Shown: piece after piece, positions 1-10,532 of the stretch | Position numbering within the stretch: position 1 is the first letter of the stretch | Layout of the letters: each line of letters starts with the position of its first letter | Origin: Lactarius indigo | Lineage: Eukaryota; Basidiomycota; Agaricomycetes; Russulales; Russulaceae | Assembly: GCA_025766275.1 (NCBI GenBank) | Contig: JAFKAC010000022.1 | Location: forward strand, 124,001 to 188,000 | Direction: 5' to 3' | Length of the DNA: 64,000 nucleotides | Notes under the pieces: generated by a model | The model's database searches: none | What the model was told of the DNA's origin: nothing | What the model saw: the letters and a program-made list of their open reading frames with translations, nothing else | Translations under genes and position numbers: made by a program

Positions 1-1
1 A

Positions 2-685
2 GCGCTCCCTCACGACGAGGCTCACGCTGACGACGAGGATTACTACCCGGTCAGACACCCCCTCCTTCGAACGCACAGCCACCCTACTAATCCCCAAATC
101 ACCCCATGGCTCGTTCACACCGACGGAACCGCCATGTCTTGAGGATGTGTGCGACTGCCCGGCATCGCATTTCACACCCCCATTACACACGACGACGACC
201 CTGTGCAGGTCCTTGCGCCTGAAGGGTTCCGGGCGAATCGACAGCCCCATTACATTCACTTCCCCATCACCGGACCCGACGGCGTAGAGAGGAACACCAG
301 TCACGTTCAGATTGTTGGAGGTGCGAATCCTTTTGTGCTGGGGCTTATCCCTGGCTCTCCCCACCTCTACGGCAAACCCCTCTACGCTCACCCGATGCTA
401 TCGGCCGCGGCATGTGCCTTCATCGCCCACGAGGATCTAGTCATCCTCGCCGCTGACAAGATCACGGATCGCGCACTGAACCGCATCGGGGATGAGTCCC
501 TGACTGCGGAGGTGACGCGCTACCGTGCGGCTGCGTATGAGGAAGAGTGGCTTGCAGCCCGCATCCGTCAACTCCAGGCCATGCGGCTGTCAGCGAGGGA
601 TGACAAGAGAGATTGTATCTATCGGCTGGAGAGGGCTAACGTATTTGAAAGGATTAGCGACGAGCAGTCCACGTGGGCAGCGTGA
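2..685 (+). pseudogene. gypsy-1 pol, C-terminal extension (partial, broken)
   Basis: This is the last part of a Ty3/Gypsy Pol polyprotein whose upstream part lies outside the window. The frame runs from the window edge to 685 with one in-frame TGA at 140-142. It matches the region after the chromodomain in gypsy-2 and gypsy-4: the stretch around 'ITGPDGVER', the 'YGKP' motif, 'DKITDRALNRI' and 'ESLTxEVTRxR', then a helical, charged tail. No catalytic motif is visible and I cannot assign a function. The stop sits where gypsy-2 has an Arg codon and gypsy-4 a Gln codon. The polypurine tract and 3' LTR follow directly. Confidence 0.85.
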
Positions 686-714
686 GACTTTCGGTGAGTC
701 TGGGGTCTCACACT

Positions 715-724
715 GAAAAGGGGG
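715..724 (+). other. polypurine tract of gypsy-1
   Basis: GAAAAGGGGG followed by TGA immediately precedes the LTR start TGTTACGG. In LTR elements this is the plus-strand DNA primer site. The same purine run followed by TGA precedes the 3' LTR of gypsy-2. Confidence 0.75.
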
Positions 725-727
725 TGA

Positions 728-1181
728 TGTTACGGTTTCGCATGATGTGACCCTTACTGTACCAGTTGTGGCTACGGCTGTAAGGTATATTAGTCACGGA
801 CTCGGGGTTTACGATAGGAGTTAGGCGTTGGGAGATGACTCGATCCTAGTACAGGTAGTAGTAGTATTAGGATTGCGGTACTTACGCAATACGTTGGACG
901 CTACGATACGGTGACTCATAGCAGCGCTTGAAAGCCTGCTCTTCTTGTATTTAAGGTAGCTGCGGAAGACCAAGATATGCCATCTTGGTCTTCTTCAATC
1001 GTCACTTCCTATCTCAAGAGATCTGTTCGCCTCTATCCAGATAGAGAGCCATCTGAATCTGCTAGTGTCTTCGAACATCTAGCTCTCGCCTTTGTGCCAT
1101 ACGCCTTGCGCGTGATCAGCTAAGTTACAGTCGCCTCCCCTTTATACGCTCAAGTCGAGCTAACATCGTGACGGCGTTACA
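728..1181 (+). repeat. 3' LTR of gypsy-1
   Basis: A 454-bp LTR beginning TGTTACGG and ending CGGCGTTACA. It joins copia-A sequence at 1182, so gypsy-1 sits inside copia-A; the left end and its target duplication are outside the window. It carries the TATA box and the inverted repeat GAAGACCAAGAT/ATCTTGGTCTTC shared by all LTRs of this group. No ATG occurs between the predicted start at 982 and the LTR end. Confidence 0.9.
948..992 (+). promoter_or_regulatory. TATA box and predicted RNA start, gypsy-1 LTR
   Basis: TATTTAAG at 948-955 is followed 34 nt later by ATCTTGGTCTT (982-992). That 11-mer is the reverse complement of the primer-binding site in sister elements. The start site is inferred from spacing, not measured. 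Confidence 0.6.
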
Positions 1182-2125
1182 GCTATGACGCTCGCAGAGT
1201 GGCTGAATGTACCTGCTACAGTTCAGACCGTGAAGACGCTTGAGCAGCACTTCGCCGATGTGGATGCACAAGTGCACCCTCAGATTGAGAAGTTTATTGA
1301 CGAAGAATACGACTCCGATTTCGACGTTGATATGTCACGACCGCCTCCAGCGGGCGCACAACCAATAGTTGATATTGAGAGTTTAGATGACTCTGAGATT
1401 GCCGCCTATTGCAGTGAGTCATCAAATGCCCTGCAAATAGACTTAAGTGATTTGACAGTATCGGATCTTGACTCGGTAACAGATTGCCGAGCTCAGACTC
1501 CTGATTACGTCGATCCAGAGACAGTTGAGGCACAGGAGATAACAAAAATGTGGGAACAACTGGGATTTACTGGTTCTGGTTCTATTCCAAGAGTTCCTTC
1601 TCACGAACTAATTCTTGCCGCATGGACTAGAAACCAGCAATTCCTACACTCTCAGGGGCTTCCAACGCACCCCGACTTTGGTACTTTGGTATCTCCACCG
1701 GGCTCGTGGGCAGAAACCCCCAAACATTTTCTAACCGGTCCAGATGAGGTCCTGGATTGGGGTTCTGATGAAGAAGAGTATGTAACTCCTTCATTTTGCT
1801 TATTACATGCTGACAATGTTCTAGAATTAGCCCTGCCCCCAAGAAGTCTAAAGGGTGGCAGATTTAATAATAACGTAGTAATGTTGCATGTAACGAAGTT
1901 GTCTGAAATGTACAATATTAGCAGCGCTCTTCTCGATTTTCTTGAGTGTGAGCATAATGAGTACTTCAGCCAATGTGCAGAATGTCTGAAGTGTACAAAA
2001 AATATGTGGCTCCTTGACTCAAGAGCCTCAGCACATTTTACCAACCAAATTAGTGATTTTATTGAGTATAAGTCACTACCCAAGTCTGACAGAATACCTG
2101 TTAAAACTGCGGCTCACATGATATA
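1182..2125 (+). pseudogene. copia-A polyprotein, linker and protease start
   Basis: The frame from 1185 matches copia-C from about residue 327: the acidic 'EEYDSDFDxDM' segment, the 'SLDDSEIAAYCSESSNAL' segment, then the aspartic protease motif. The protease reads DSRA instead of DSGA, a G-to-A change that should abolish activity. The frame runs out inside the gypsy-2 LTR, where a stop occurs by chance at 2145-2147. Confidence 0.85.
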
Positions 2126-2643
2126 TGTTACATTGTCACGACGTTAGCCCGACTTGGGTGCGGAGGGCGGTAACAACTTAGCGATATGCCAGTCTGCTGA
2201 CTTGAAGACACAAAGGTCCAAGTTCTTGCCTTGGTGAATACACAGAGGTACACCGACAAGACTAATATCTTAGTCATGAACGAGGTCGGACACCCCTCTA
2301 GAAGCGAAAGGAAGAGAGAGAAGAGAAGACAGGTGACGATTCAAGAAGACCAAGATGGCGTATCTTGGTCTTCACAAGATGGTTTAAATACAAGTCAAGC
2401 AGGCTTTCAAGCGCTGCTATGAGTCACAGTATGGTAGCGTCCAACGTATCGCGTAAGTAACTCGAACCCTAATACTACTACTACTAGTATTAGTGGCGTA
2501 GTCCTCAGTCAGCAATCAACGGGCAATCTCCTATCGTACTCGTATCGCCTATCGTCCACAACTAATCTACCTTACCGCCGTAGTTGCAACCGGTACAGTA
2601 AGGGTTCTCAATCGTATACAGTCGTACAAGTCGAAACATGACA
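2126..2643 (-). repeat. 3' LTR of gypsy-2
   Basis: 518 bp, TGTTACAT...GACA on the plus strand. It pairs with 10011-10532. The inverted repeat and TATA box of the self-priming LTR group are present. Confidence 0.92.
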
Positions 2644-2646
2644 TCA

Positions 2647-2655
2647 CCCCCCTTT
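2647..2655 (-). other. polypurine tract of gypsy-2
   Basis: Minus-strand AAAGGGGGG followed by TGA, immediately upstream of the 3' LTR, as in gypsy-1. Confidence 0.7.
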
Positions 2656-2674
2656 CTAGCGTAAGACCCCAGAC

Positions 2675-5600
2675 TCACCAAAAGTCGCGAGCCGGCCAAT
2701 CGCGCTGTTCGTCGGTGATACGTTCCAAGGCGGTGGCGCACTCCAGGCGGTAGATGGAGTCGCGCCGGTCATCCTGCGCACACTCGATCATTGCGCGGAG
2801 TTGACTCACCCTGGCTCGGAGTCGATCCAGCTCATAGCTGGCCGCGCGGAAGCGCGTGACCTCTGTGGTGAGCGACTCGTCATTGATGCGATTGAGCGCG
2901 CGGTCGGTGATCTTGTCCGCTTCAAAGACGACGAGGTCTTCGTGTGGGTACGTGGGGCAGAGCGCAGCGGATACGTGGGGCTCGGCATAGAAGGGCTTAC
3001 CATAGACATGTGGTGAGCCCAGTATAACTCCTAGTATGAGGGGGTCTGCCCCTCCAATAAGCTGGACATGCGACGCGTCCCTCTCTACTCCGTCTGGCCC
3101 AGTGATGGGGTATCGAATATAATGGGGTCGTCGGTTCGCCCGGAACCCTTCAGGCACAATGACATGCGCGGGGTCGTTGGCGGCGGTGAACGGACGGTGA
3201 TCAGCGGCACCAGGCACGCGCACACGTCCTCGATACATGGGGGAGCCGTCAGTGTAGATGAGCCAGGGCGTGATGAGGGGATTATCAGGGTCGCGTTTCG
3301 TTCGAAGGAAGGAGTGTCTTGCCGGGTAATAATCTTCGTTGTCATGGCCAGCCTCAGCTGCCGCCATTGCTGCCGATGCTCGCGCATCTCCCTCAGTCAG
3401 GCCGCTGCCGAGTCGAGCTGCTCCTTCTGCCACGCTGCTGCTACCCTCTTCCAGCCCTCCAACTCGTACTCCATCAGCGCTTGAACGCTGGTCGTTGCTC
3501 GGGAAAACTCCGCGAACGCCGATGAGGTCGTTGCTTGGGGGGATAGCGGCGATGGGTTCGCGCTCACCGCGATTGTTTCGGAAGACATGGGCAACGGCTT
3601 CGTCGTCGTCGGGGGTGGTCGTTGGATCTGGGAATCTGGTGATGACGTTGATCCATTCTTGTGCGGTGATGGGCCCCTCTCTTGGTGCAAGAGGCGTCCA
3701 TGGTGTGAGCTGAGTGTTGGGAACTTCGGTGTCGTCATTCTCAGCCAAGAGGGCGCGGGCGTCTTCCGTGAGGGCATTGAGGAGCTGCGCTTGTGTGACA
3801 TGTCGCAATGGGGAAGTAGGCATAAGAGTGATGGCTGAGCGAAGGAAGAGGGGATGACTGTCCTCCATTCGAGCAACTCCCACTTTATCCCTTCTACCGT
3901 GGGCTAGTGTTTCCTGGTATAGTCGGAGCACCTCTGGTGCAAAGACGTCATCCTTATTGACCCACTGGTTCTCCGAGTCTGGGTACCCCTTCCATTTGAT
4001 GAGATATTGGAGGCATCTTCTCCTGCCGAAATGCCGAGTGTCTAGAATGGCCTCGACCTCGTATTCCTCTTCTCCTTCTATCAGTTCGGGCAGCGGTCGT
4101 GCGAAGTTTTCCCTGTGCAAAAGGGTTTGCTTATATGGGGTGAGAAGATCGATGTGAAACACTGGATGGATGCTCCACTGCGTGGGAAGTTCCAATCAAT
4201 AGTTGTAAGGGGACATCACCTGTGTTACTTGAAAGGGTCCGTGGCGTCGCGCCACTAGTTTCGCCGTCGGCTGATTGGTTCGAAGATGTTTGCCCTCAAG
4301 CCATACAAGGTCGTTGATGCTGAACTTGGGCGTATCTCGGTTGTGCACCCATGATTCCTGGGCCTTCTTTATAAGGCATTGGGCATTGTCTCTAGCTTCC
4401 TTCAGCTGTGTTAGCCGCGTGGTTACGAGGGGAATAGGAGATGGCTTATCAGCCCAATCGGCTTGGGGATCGTATCCCATCAGAAGTTGAAATGGTGACC
4501 GCTTGGTGTGCTCATGGGGCCAGTTGTTGTGTGCAAACTCGGCGATTGGCAGATAAGCTACCCAGTTATCTTGACGCTCGTTCACCCAGAAGCGCAAGTA
4601 TTGCTCCAGCCATTGATTAGTCCTTTCGGATTGCCCGTCGGTGCACGGGTGGTAAGCCGTTGATATGTTCTGTTGAATCCCTAGAATTCGGCACGCCTCT
4701 CGGGTGAACTTTGATGCGAAGCGTGGATCGCGATCACTGATGATTTTACGCGGTAACCCGAAACGTTTGAAGACATGGGCTACGTACAAAGCGGCCGTTT
4801 CCTCAGCCGTGATTTCCTCTCTACATGGAATGAAGACGGAGGCCTTGCTACAGTCGTGGTCAGTGACAGTTAGTATGCTGTCACACCCTTTCGACGAGGG
4901 GAGCTTGGTGATGAAGTCCATTGCCACCGTGTAAAACGGTGTGGCTTCCAGTATTGGTGTTATGGGATGTAGTGCAGCCCGTATGGGTCGAGTGTTCACT
5001 TTGTTCCGTTGGCACTCTGCACATCCTTGCACGTACTCACAAACGTCTTGCCGCAGTCGCGGCCACCAGTAGTGTCGCTCCAGGATTTGTTGGGTCCTCG
5101 AGATTCCCGGGTGGCCGTGTATTGGCAGGTCGTGGTGATCGTGTATCAGTACGCGATGCATTGATGCTGGTCCGGTTATTACGAACCTGCCGTCCTTGTA
5201 CCACTCTCCCTGTATCCTTTTGAGTCGATGAGGGTCTACCCACATCTTGATGATCTCTTCGTCTTGTTGGTAGCGTGGTTGCTGCAGATTTGGATTTGCG
5301 ACGAATGTTCGCGCGGCGTTAAGGGTTCTTACAAAGATTTCAGGAGGGAGAACGATGACCTCGCTGTTGTCTTCGGCCCCTTGGTTATAGTCAGGTCGTC
5401 TTGATAAGGCGTCCGCCCTTCTGTTATTCTTTCCTTTGATGTGATGGATCTCGAAGTCGTATTCAGAGAGTTCGAGCACTTCTCTGGCGACTCGTCAGCT
5501 GATCTTCTGTGGCGACTTCCAGTACTGTAGGTTGAGGTGGTCGGAGTAGATTTTGATTTTGTGCGGGGCTCCCGCCAGTAGTGGCCTCCAGTTCCTCAGC

Positions 5601-7414
5601 GCCTTGACAATTGCTAGTAGCTCCAGGTCGTAAATATCATAATTTCGTTCCGCTTCTGAGAGTGTTGCGGAGTAGTATCCTATGGGGTGTCGCTTTCCAT
5701 CAGACTTTTTCTGTAATAAGACGGCTCCCACCGCGTATCCTGATGCGTCGACTTCTAACTCGAACGGGTCTTGAAGTACCGGATGCGCCAGTACCGGTTC
5801 TTCGGTCACGAGATTCTTTAGCATATTGAATGCCTTGTCTTCCTCACTTGTCCACCGCCACTCTTCATCTTTTCGCGTTAATCTGGTGAGTGGTTTGGCG
5901 TGGTTGGCGAAGCCGCGAATGAACAGTCTGTAAAAGTTACAGAAGCCGAGGAAGGATCGAACGTCCTTGACCTTTGTGGGCGTTGGCCAATCTTTGATGC
6001 CCTGAACTTTTACGGGGTCCATGCGAGTTACCCCCCTTTCAAGGATTACCCCCAGGTAATCCATTCGCGGCTGATGGAATAGGCATTTTTCCAATTTGAA
6101 GTACAGGTCATGCTCCGCTGCGACGCGAAGGACATCACGCACTGCCGTGGTATGGGCTGCGAGGTCATGATCAAAGTGAGTGGCGATGCCAATATCGTCC
6201 ATGTAAACACGTATCGTGGTCCCGAGACGCTCATGCTTCGCTATCGTGTCGCGATAGATGTGGTTCATCATTGCTTGGAAGGTTGCGGGGGAATTGGTGA
6301 GGCCGAAGAACATGACCGTGGGTTCAAAGAGACCGAATTTAGTTTTGAACGCGGCCTTCTCTTGATCTCCGTCGCGGATACATATGTTGTTGTAGCCCCA
6401 TCGGATGTCGAGCTTGGTATAGATGTGGGCATTGCTGAGGTCGAGGATGAGGTCCTGGATTAGTGGTAGCAGGTATTGATTACGAATGGTGTGCGAATTA
6501 ATGACCCGATAGTCCTGTACCGGGCGTAGTTTTCCGTCCTTCTTTTTGATGAAGAAGAAAGAGGAGGCGTACGGAGAGATGGAAGGGCGTAGATAGCCCT
6601 GCTTCAACTTTTCTTCCAGAAACTCCTTGAGTTCGCCTTCCTCCTTTTGCGTCATGGGGTATACCTTGCAATCTATGGCAGCTGGTGCGGATGGCTTGAA
6701 GTCGATGGCATGGTCCCACGGCCGAGCCGGGGGGAAGCGGTGTGAGGCTTGCTCGTTGAATAGCTTACTAAATGCGGCATATTCTGGGGGAAGTACTGCC
6801 GCTGTTCGTTGCTGCTTTGCTTGTATGGCCAACTCTGTCGAAGTGGTGGCTCTAGCGTACGTTTCTTCTTCTAGTTCTCGTACGATGTCTTCTTTCTCGG
6901 CCACTATCAGGGCTCGAGTAGCGGTTGTTGTGAGCAGTGCTTCTGTAGTGGCTAGCACTACCGGCTGCATATCAGGGTGTATAGTTGCCGTAGCCCACTT
7001 GATAGTGGGTTCAAAAGCGCTAAGCCAGGGGTAGCCGAGTACTATGTTTTCGCTTCCAAGGTCGGTGACCAGGAAGGTCATTTTCTTTATCTGTCCTTGT
7101 GTTTTCACTTCTAGGTTAACATAATGAGTGATCAACCCAGCTTTGTTTTCCGTGTTGTCTATATTCCATATCTTGCGTGGCGTGTCTAGTGGTTGCACTG
7201 GGATTCCTGCCCGTAATGCCATACTTGGTCGGATAAAATTGTCGGTCGCTCCAGAGTCGACCAATACGTTGGTTTCAGTCGTTTGGTATTCTGTTTGGAC
7301 AGTCACTGGAATTCGCAAGGATCGATAGCGCGTTGTCACAATTACAGAATTACATTGTAAAGCCCTCACCCAGACTGACAGGTTCAGGCGTCCCGAAAAC
7401 CCTCCTTTCCCCAT
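2675..7414 (-). pseudogene. gypsy-2 pol (PR-RT-RNaseH-IN-chromodomain-CTD)
   Basis: One frame of about 1580 codons, interrupted only by TGA stops at 5495-5497 and 4196-4198. The first replaces the Arg kept in gypsy-4 (ISRRVARE). Visible in order: protease DSGATDN (about residue 53), RT with YMDD (about 404), RNase H starting ELEVDAS (about 551), integrase HHCC finger and DDE core (ITxxD/VTDHDCSK, ISDRDPRF, DGQSERTNQ; about plus positions 5170-4620), a chromodomain around LIKWKGYPDSENQW (about 4100-3925) and a 350-residue C-terminal extension ending near 2675. The frame is -1 relative to gag. The chromodomain is known to direct chromoviruses to heterochromatin. The start near 7414 overlaps the end of gag, so a Gag-Pol fusion by frameshifting is more likely than an independent start. 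Confidence 0.9.
7405..7411 (-). promoter_or_regulatory. candidate -1 frameshift site, gypsy-2 gag-pol
   Basis: In the gag frame the codons TGG GGA AAG form the heptamer G_GGA_AAG, an X_XXY_YYZ site. Pol is open in the -1 frame across it. Sister elements have G_GGA_AAA at the same place. Confidence 0.5.
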
Positions 7415-8690
7415 AAGTCTTGGAGTATGAGGTCTTTCACTTCATCCATACTATTGGCTACCTGCGTGAGCCATTCCTTCGCCTGCTCCCCTGCCGTCTT
7501 CGTGCTGGCCGCGTTGATTTGGGGTGCGGGTGTTACGCTCGGTGCCAGCGACATGTAGCCTGGCAGCGAGGGTGTGTACTGTGACGGTGCGTACTGCGAT
7601 ACGGGTCCCTGGGGGTACCCGGCGGTTTCTGTCATGCGGCTGCTTGACGGGGTGGCCGGCCACTGTTGCTGAGTGCGTGGGTGTGGACAGTTTCGTGAGA
7701 GGTGACCTGGAGTGTGACAATTATAACAAAGGACGTTCCTTAAGTCCCTTCGAGATCCTCCTCTTCCTCGTCCTTGAGCTCCGGGTCCCCCTCGTGGCGG
7801 GAACGGTGGCATGGGCCAGTTGTGGTGCGGCAGTTTGTTGAAATCGATATCCTCGGATCCGGCGAGTCGTACTTTAGCACGGTCGGCCGAGGTATCCATC
7901 GCCCAGGGGTTGGTCTGTGGTAGGTTTTGTGGAAGCGTCCACCCAGCGTTACCGCTTTGTTTCTTTGGCTGTGTCGTCATATTCTTGTATTCGTTGAGCC
8001 TCTCTTTGAGGTGTATGTAGTTTTTCTGCTGCTTGAGGACCGCTCTCTTCCAATTGTCGAACGTGATGGGATCGTCGAATTGGAACGCATTTTTGAATAA
8101 TTCCTTGGGCAAACCCGACGTGAAGAGATCGATGGTTTGCGGTTCGTTGAGGCGGTAATGAGCCTTCCGTGCAAGCTGTTCAAAATCATTGACGTACTTG
8201 TCAATGTCTTCGCCACTCATTTTGAGGCCTTTCCGCAGTATAGCTTGGGCTTGCTCTCGTTCTAGTGTGTTTTCAAAGCGTTGGCTGAAACCATTGGCAA
8301 CAGCTTCCCATAGTGCCGGGGTGTAAGGGCTGATCCCTCGTTGTATTTGTCGATTGAGCCAGTTCAGGAAGGACAATACCCATTCGCTAACGGCCCTGCC
8401 TTTGATGTAGGACAGGAACAGGAGGCATCTCCTGTAGTCGTTTCGCATGATGGGGGCGTCTAAGTTCATGCCCCAGTAAACGTGCCACTGTGTCAGGAAT
8501 TGGTCTATTTTGAGTCTGTCCCCGTCGAAAATGGAAGGTGGCTCGCCGGTGAGTTTCTCATTATGATGCCCCCCTCCTCCTCCGGCATCTCCTCCACCCC
8601 CTCCGCCTCCGCCCCCTCCTGGCGGTCCGAGGGGTGGCCCTCGCGGTGGTTCAGTTCTGCGTAAGTCGAAGGGGACTCCCCCTCCTGGTG

Positions 8691-9229
8691 TGTTACGATT
8701 TTTCGGACTCGTTCTTTCATTTCCATCTGTTCCATTCCACTTACATTACGAGCCCTGTATGACTACGCGGACAATACGTTTACCTGGTTCCTATCACGCG
8801 CTTTGCTTATCGTCGTTATCTTCCGATAAAGCTCGACATGTGTTAGTTTCCGTTTACTTCTCACTCACGCACGGACCCGCGTGATTCTCCCTTTGTTCCT
8901 ATTATGTTCTACCTTTTGTTCCCAGTCCGGGGATGGCCTTACGCCGGTTACTCGTACCAAGTGTATTTAAGCCCAGTATTACCTAGCTTGTACGGTAGAC
9001 TAGACTTCTTGTGTAATACTACACTTGTCTACGCAAAAGTCTCTCGAACCCCCCGACTCCTGTATTCGCTAGGCCTTCGCGTCTTAGCCATCCTCTACAG
9101 TCCAAGTGACGTGTGTCCTTGTGACTCTTGTGCATCATCTTTACTGAAGTCGGGCCTTCGAGCTCTGACTACCGTTCCGTTGACTGACTTAGTACAGGTC
9201 GTACTAAACGCCCCCGTAGTGGCGTTACA
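8691..9229 (+). repeat. solo LTR of a second gypsy-type family
   Basis: 539 bp, TGTTACGATT to GGCGTTACA, flanked by the 5-bp duplication TGGTG (8686-8690 and 9230-9234). It lies inside gypsy-2 gag and is related to the LTR at 18369-18948. It contains TATTTAAG near 8963. No internal region of this family is present in the window. Confidence 0.92.
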
Positions 9230-9997
9230 TGGTGGCGGTGGCGGGTCTCCGCTGGGTCCTCCTATTCCCGGAGGTAGTTTCAACGCGACGGGTCTTCCTG
9301 ACGGTGGGTCTCCCCTGTCGGAACCTATGGCTCAAAATATTGCAGCGTCGTCCGCCGTCATTCGTCTTCCGGTTTCTGGATTAATGGGCATGAGTATTTC
9401 TCTTTCTTCTGCTCGTATGGCGTGCGACTCTTCAAGCGCTACTTCTTCCATAGCTTGAGTGATAGTTGCCATGATGGCTGGCGATCGAACGTGAATTGGC
9501 TCTGGTTCTGTGATATGGGCGGACTCAGCTCGTTCAAGGAGGAGATCTTGTATTGCTCCTCCACTTGTCTCCGTCTGATCCGGTGCTCGTCCTTCGCTAC
9601 TCTCCTGACTTTGCTCTTCTTCTTCTCTTTCTGAGACTACTTCTCCGGTCGAGTGTTCTCGTACTTGCCCATCAATAGGGCCCCAATTGGATCGACTGTT
9701 GAGCTCTCGAGCGTCAATATCGCAGTGATATCTGGGTCCTGCCGGTCATATGACATCCCACTGGGAGTCTATGGGATTCCACGTAACTTCCACCCAACAC
9801 AAGTGGTCGAAGTTGAACTCAACTGGGCGGAACCTGGTAGGTCCGTTAAATTCTACAAAGTATCCAGTTTCTTCTTGTCTTTCCCTCCAATTGGCAGCTT
9901 GTAAAAAGCGTGTGGGGACGTTTCGTTCTCCCCTCCTTGGGAGCGAATACGGACAGAAGCTCGTCCACTGGTCTCTTGTTGTTACGGCCACGATGGT

Positions 9998-10008
9998 GTC
10001 TTGGTCTT
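9998..10008 (-). other. primer-binding site of gypsy-2
   Basis: Two bases inside the 5' LTR, minus strand AAGACCAAGAC. It is complementary to the predicted RNA 5' end ATCTTGGTCTT over 10 of 11 positions, which fits self-priming. There is no TGG start as in most tRNA-primed elements. Confidence 0.65.
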
Positions 10009-10010
10009 AA

Positions 10011-10532
10011 TGTTACGTTGTCATGACGTTAGCCCGACTTGGGCACGGAGGGCAGTAACAACTTAGCGATATGCCGGTCTGCTGACTTGAAGATACAAAG
10101 GTCCAAGTTCTTGCCTTGGTGAATACACGGAGGTACACCGACAAGACTAATATCTTAGTCACGAACGAGGTCGGACACCCCTCTAGAAGCGAAAGGAAGA
10201 GAGAGAAGAGAAGACAGGTGACGATTCAAGAAGACCAAGATGGCATATCTTGGTCTTCACAAGATGGTTTAAATACAAGTCAAGCAGGCTTTCAAGCGCT
10301 GCTATGAGTCACAGTATGGTAGCGTCCAACGTATCGCGTAAGTAACTCGAACCCTAATACTACTACTACTAGTATTAGTGGCGTAGTCCTCAGTCAGCAA
10401 TCAACGGGCAATCTCCTATCGTACTCGTATCGCCTATCGTAAGTCCACAACTAATCTACCTTACCGCTGTAGTTGCAACCGGTACAGTAAGGGTTCTCAA
10501 TCGTATACAGTCGTACAAGTCGAAATGTGACA
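10011..10532 (-). repeat. 5' LTR of gypsy-2
   Basis: 522 bp; TATA box TATTTAAA at 10275-10268 and predicted RNA start at 10241 (minus strand). A transition in this copy (CGTG to CATG, near 10031) has created one upstream ATG that the 3' LTR lacks. Confidence 0.92.
10231..10275 (-). promoter_or_regulatory. TATA box and predicted RNA start, gypsy-2 5' LTR
   Basis: TATTTAAA 34 nt upstream of ATCTTGGTCTT (10241-10231), the same spacing as the sister elements. Confidence 0.6.

Larger units (their letters stand above)
7384..9991 (-). pseudogene. gypsy-2 gag, broken by stops and a solo LTR
   Basis: Retroelement Gag. It starts at GTG (9991) with A at -3 and G at +4, the position used in all five gag genes here. 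The N-terminal part contains the conserved 'FRPVEFNFDHLCW' segment; the middle is Pro/Gly-rich; the capsid-like part follows from 8469 (frame open to 7384) and contains the zinc knuckle CYNCHTPGHLSRNC. In-frame TGA codons occur after WDVI and within IFRAIGSD, each replacing Arg (CGA) of a sister copy. A solo LTR at 8691-9229 splits the Pro/Gly region. The last codons overlap pol at a slippery site. Confidence 0.88.
2126..10532 (-). mobile_element. gypsy-2, near-complete Ty3/Gypsy chromovirus, inactivated
   Basis: Element on the minus strand, bounded by LTRs 2126-2643 and 10011-10532 and flanked by the 5-bp duplication ATATA. From its 5' end it has LTR, primer-binding site, gag, pol (protease, RT, RNase H, integrase, chromodomain, C-terminal extension), polypurine tract and LTR. 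The LTRs differ by a 4-bp indel and mostly by C/T and G/A transitions. Gag carries at least two TGA stops and a foreign solo LTR; pol carries two TGA stops. Confidence 0.93.

Noticed and set aside
2675..3950. Gypsy C-terminal extension as an envelope-like gene
   Set aside because: No signal peptide, transmembrane helix or cysteine pattern; it is fused in frame after the chromodomain.
9998..10008. Gypsy primer-binding site as a match to a tRNA 3' end
   Set aside because: It lacks the TGG expected for the CCA end of a tRNA and fits the element's own RNA start much better.
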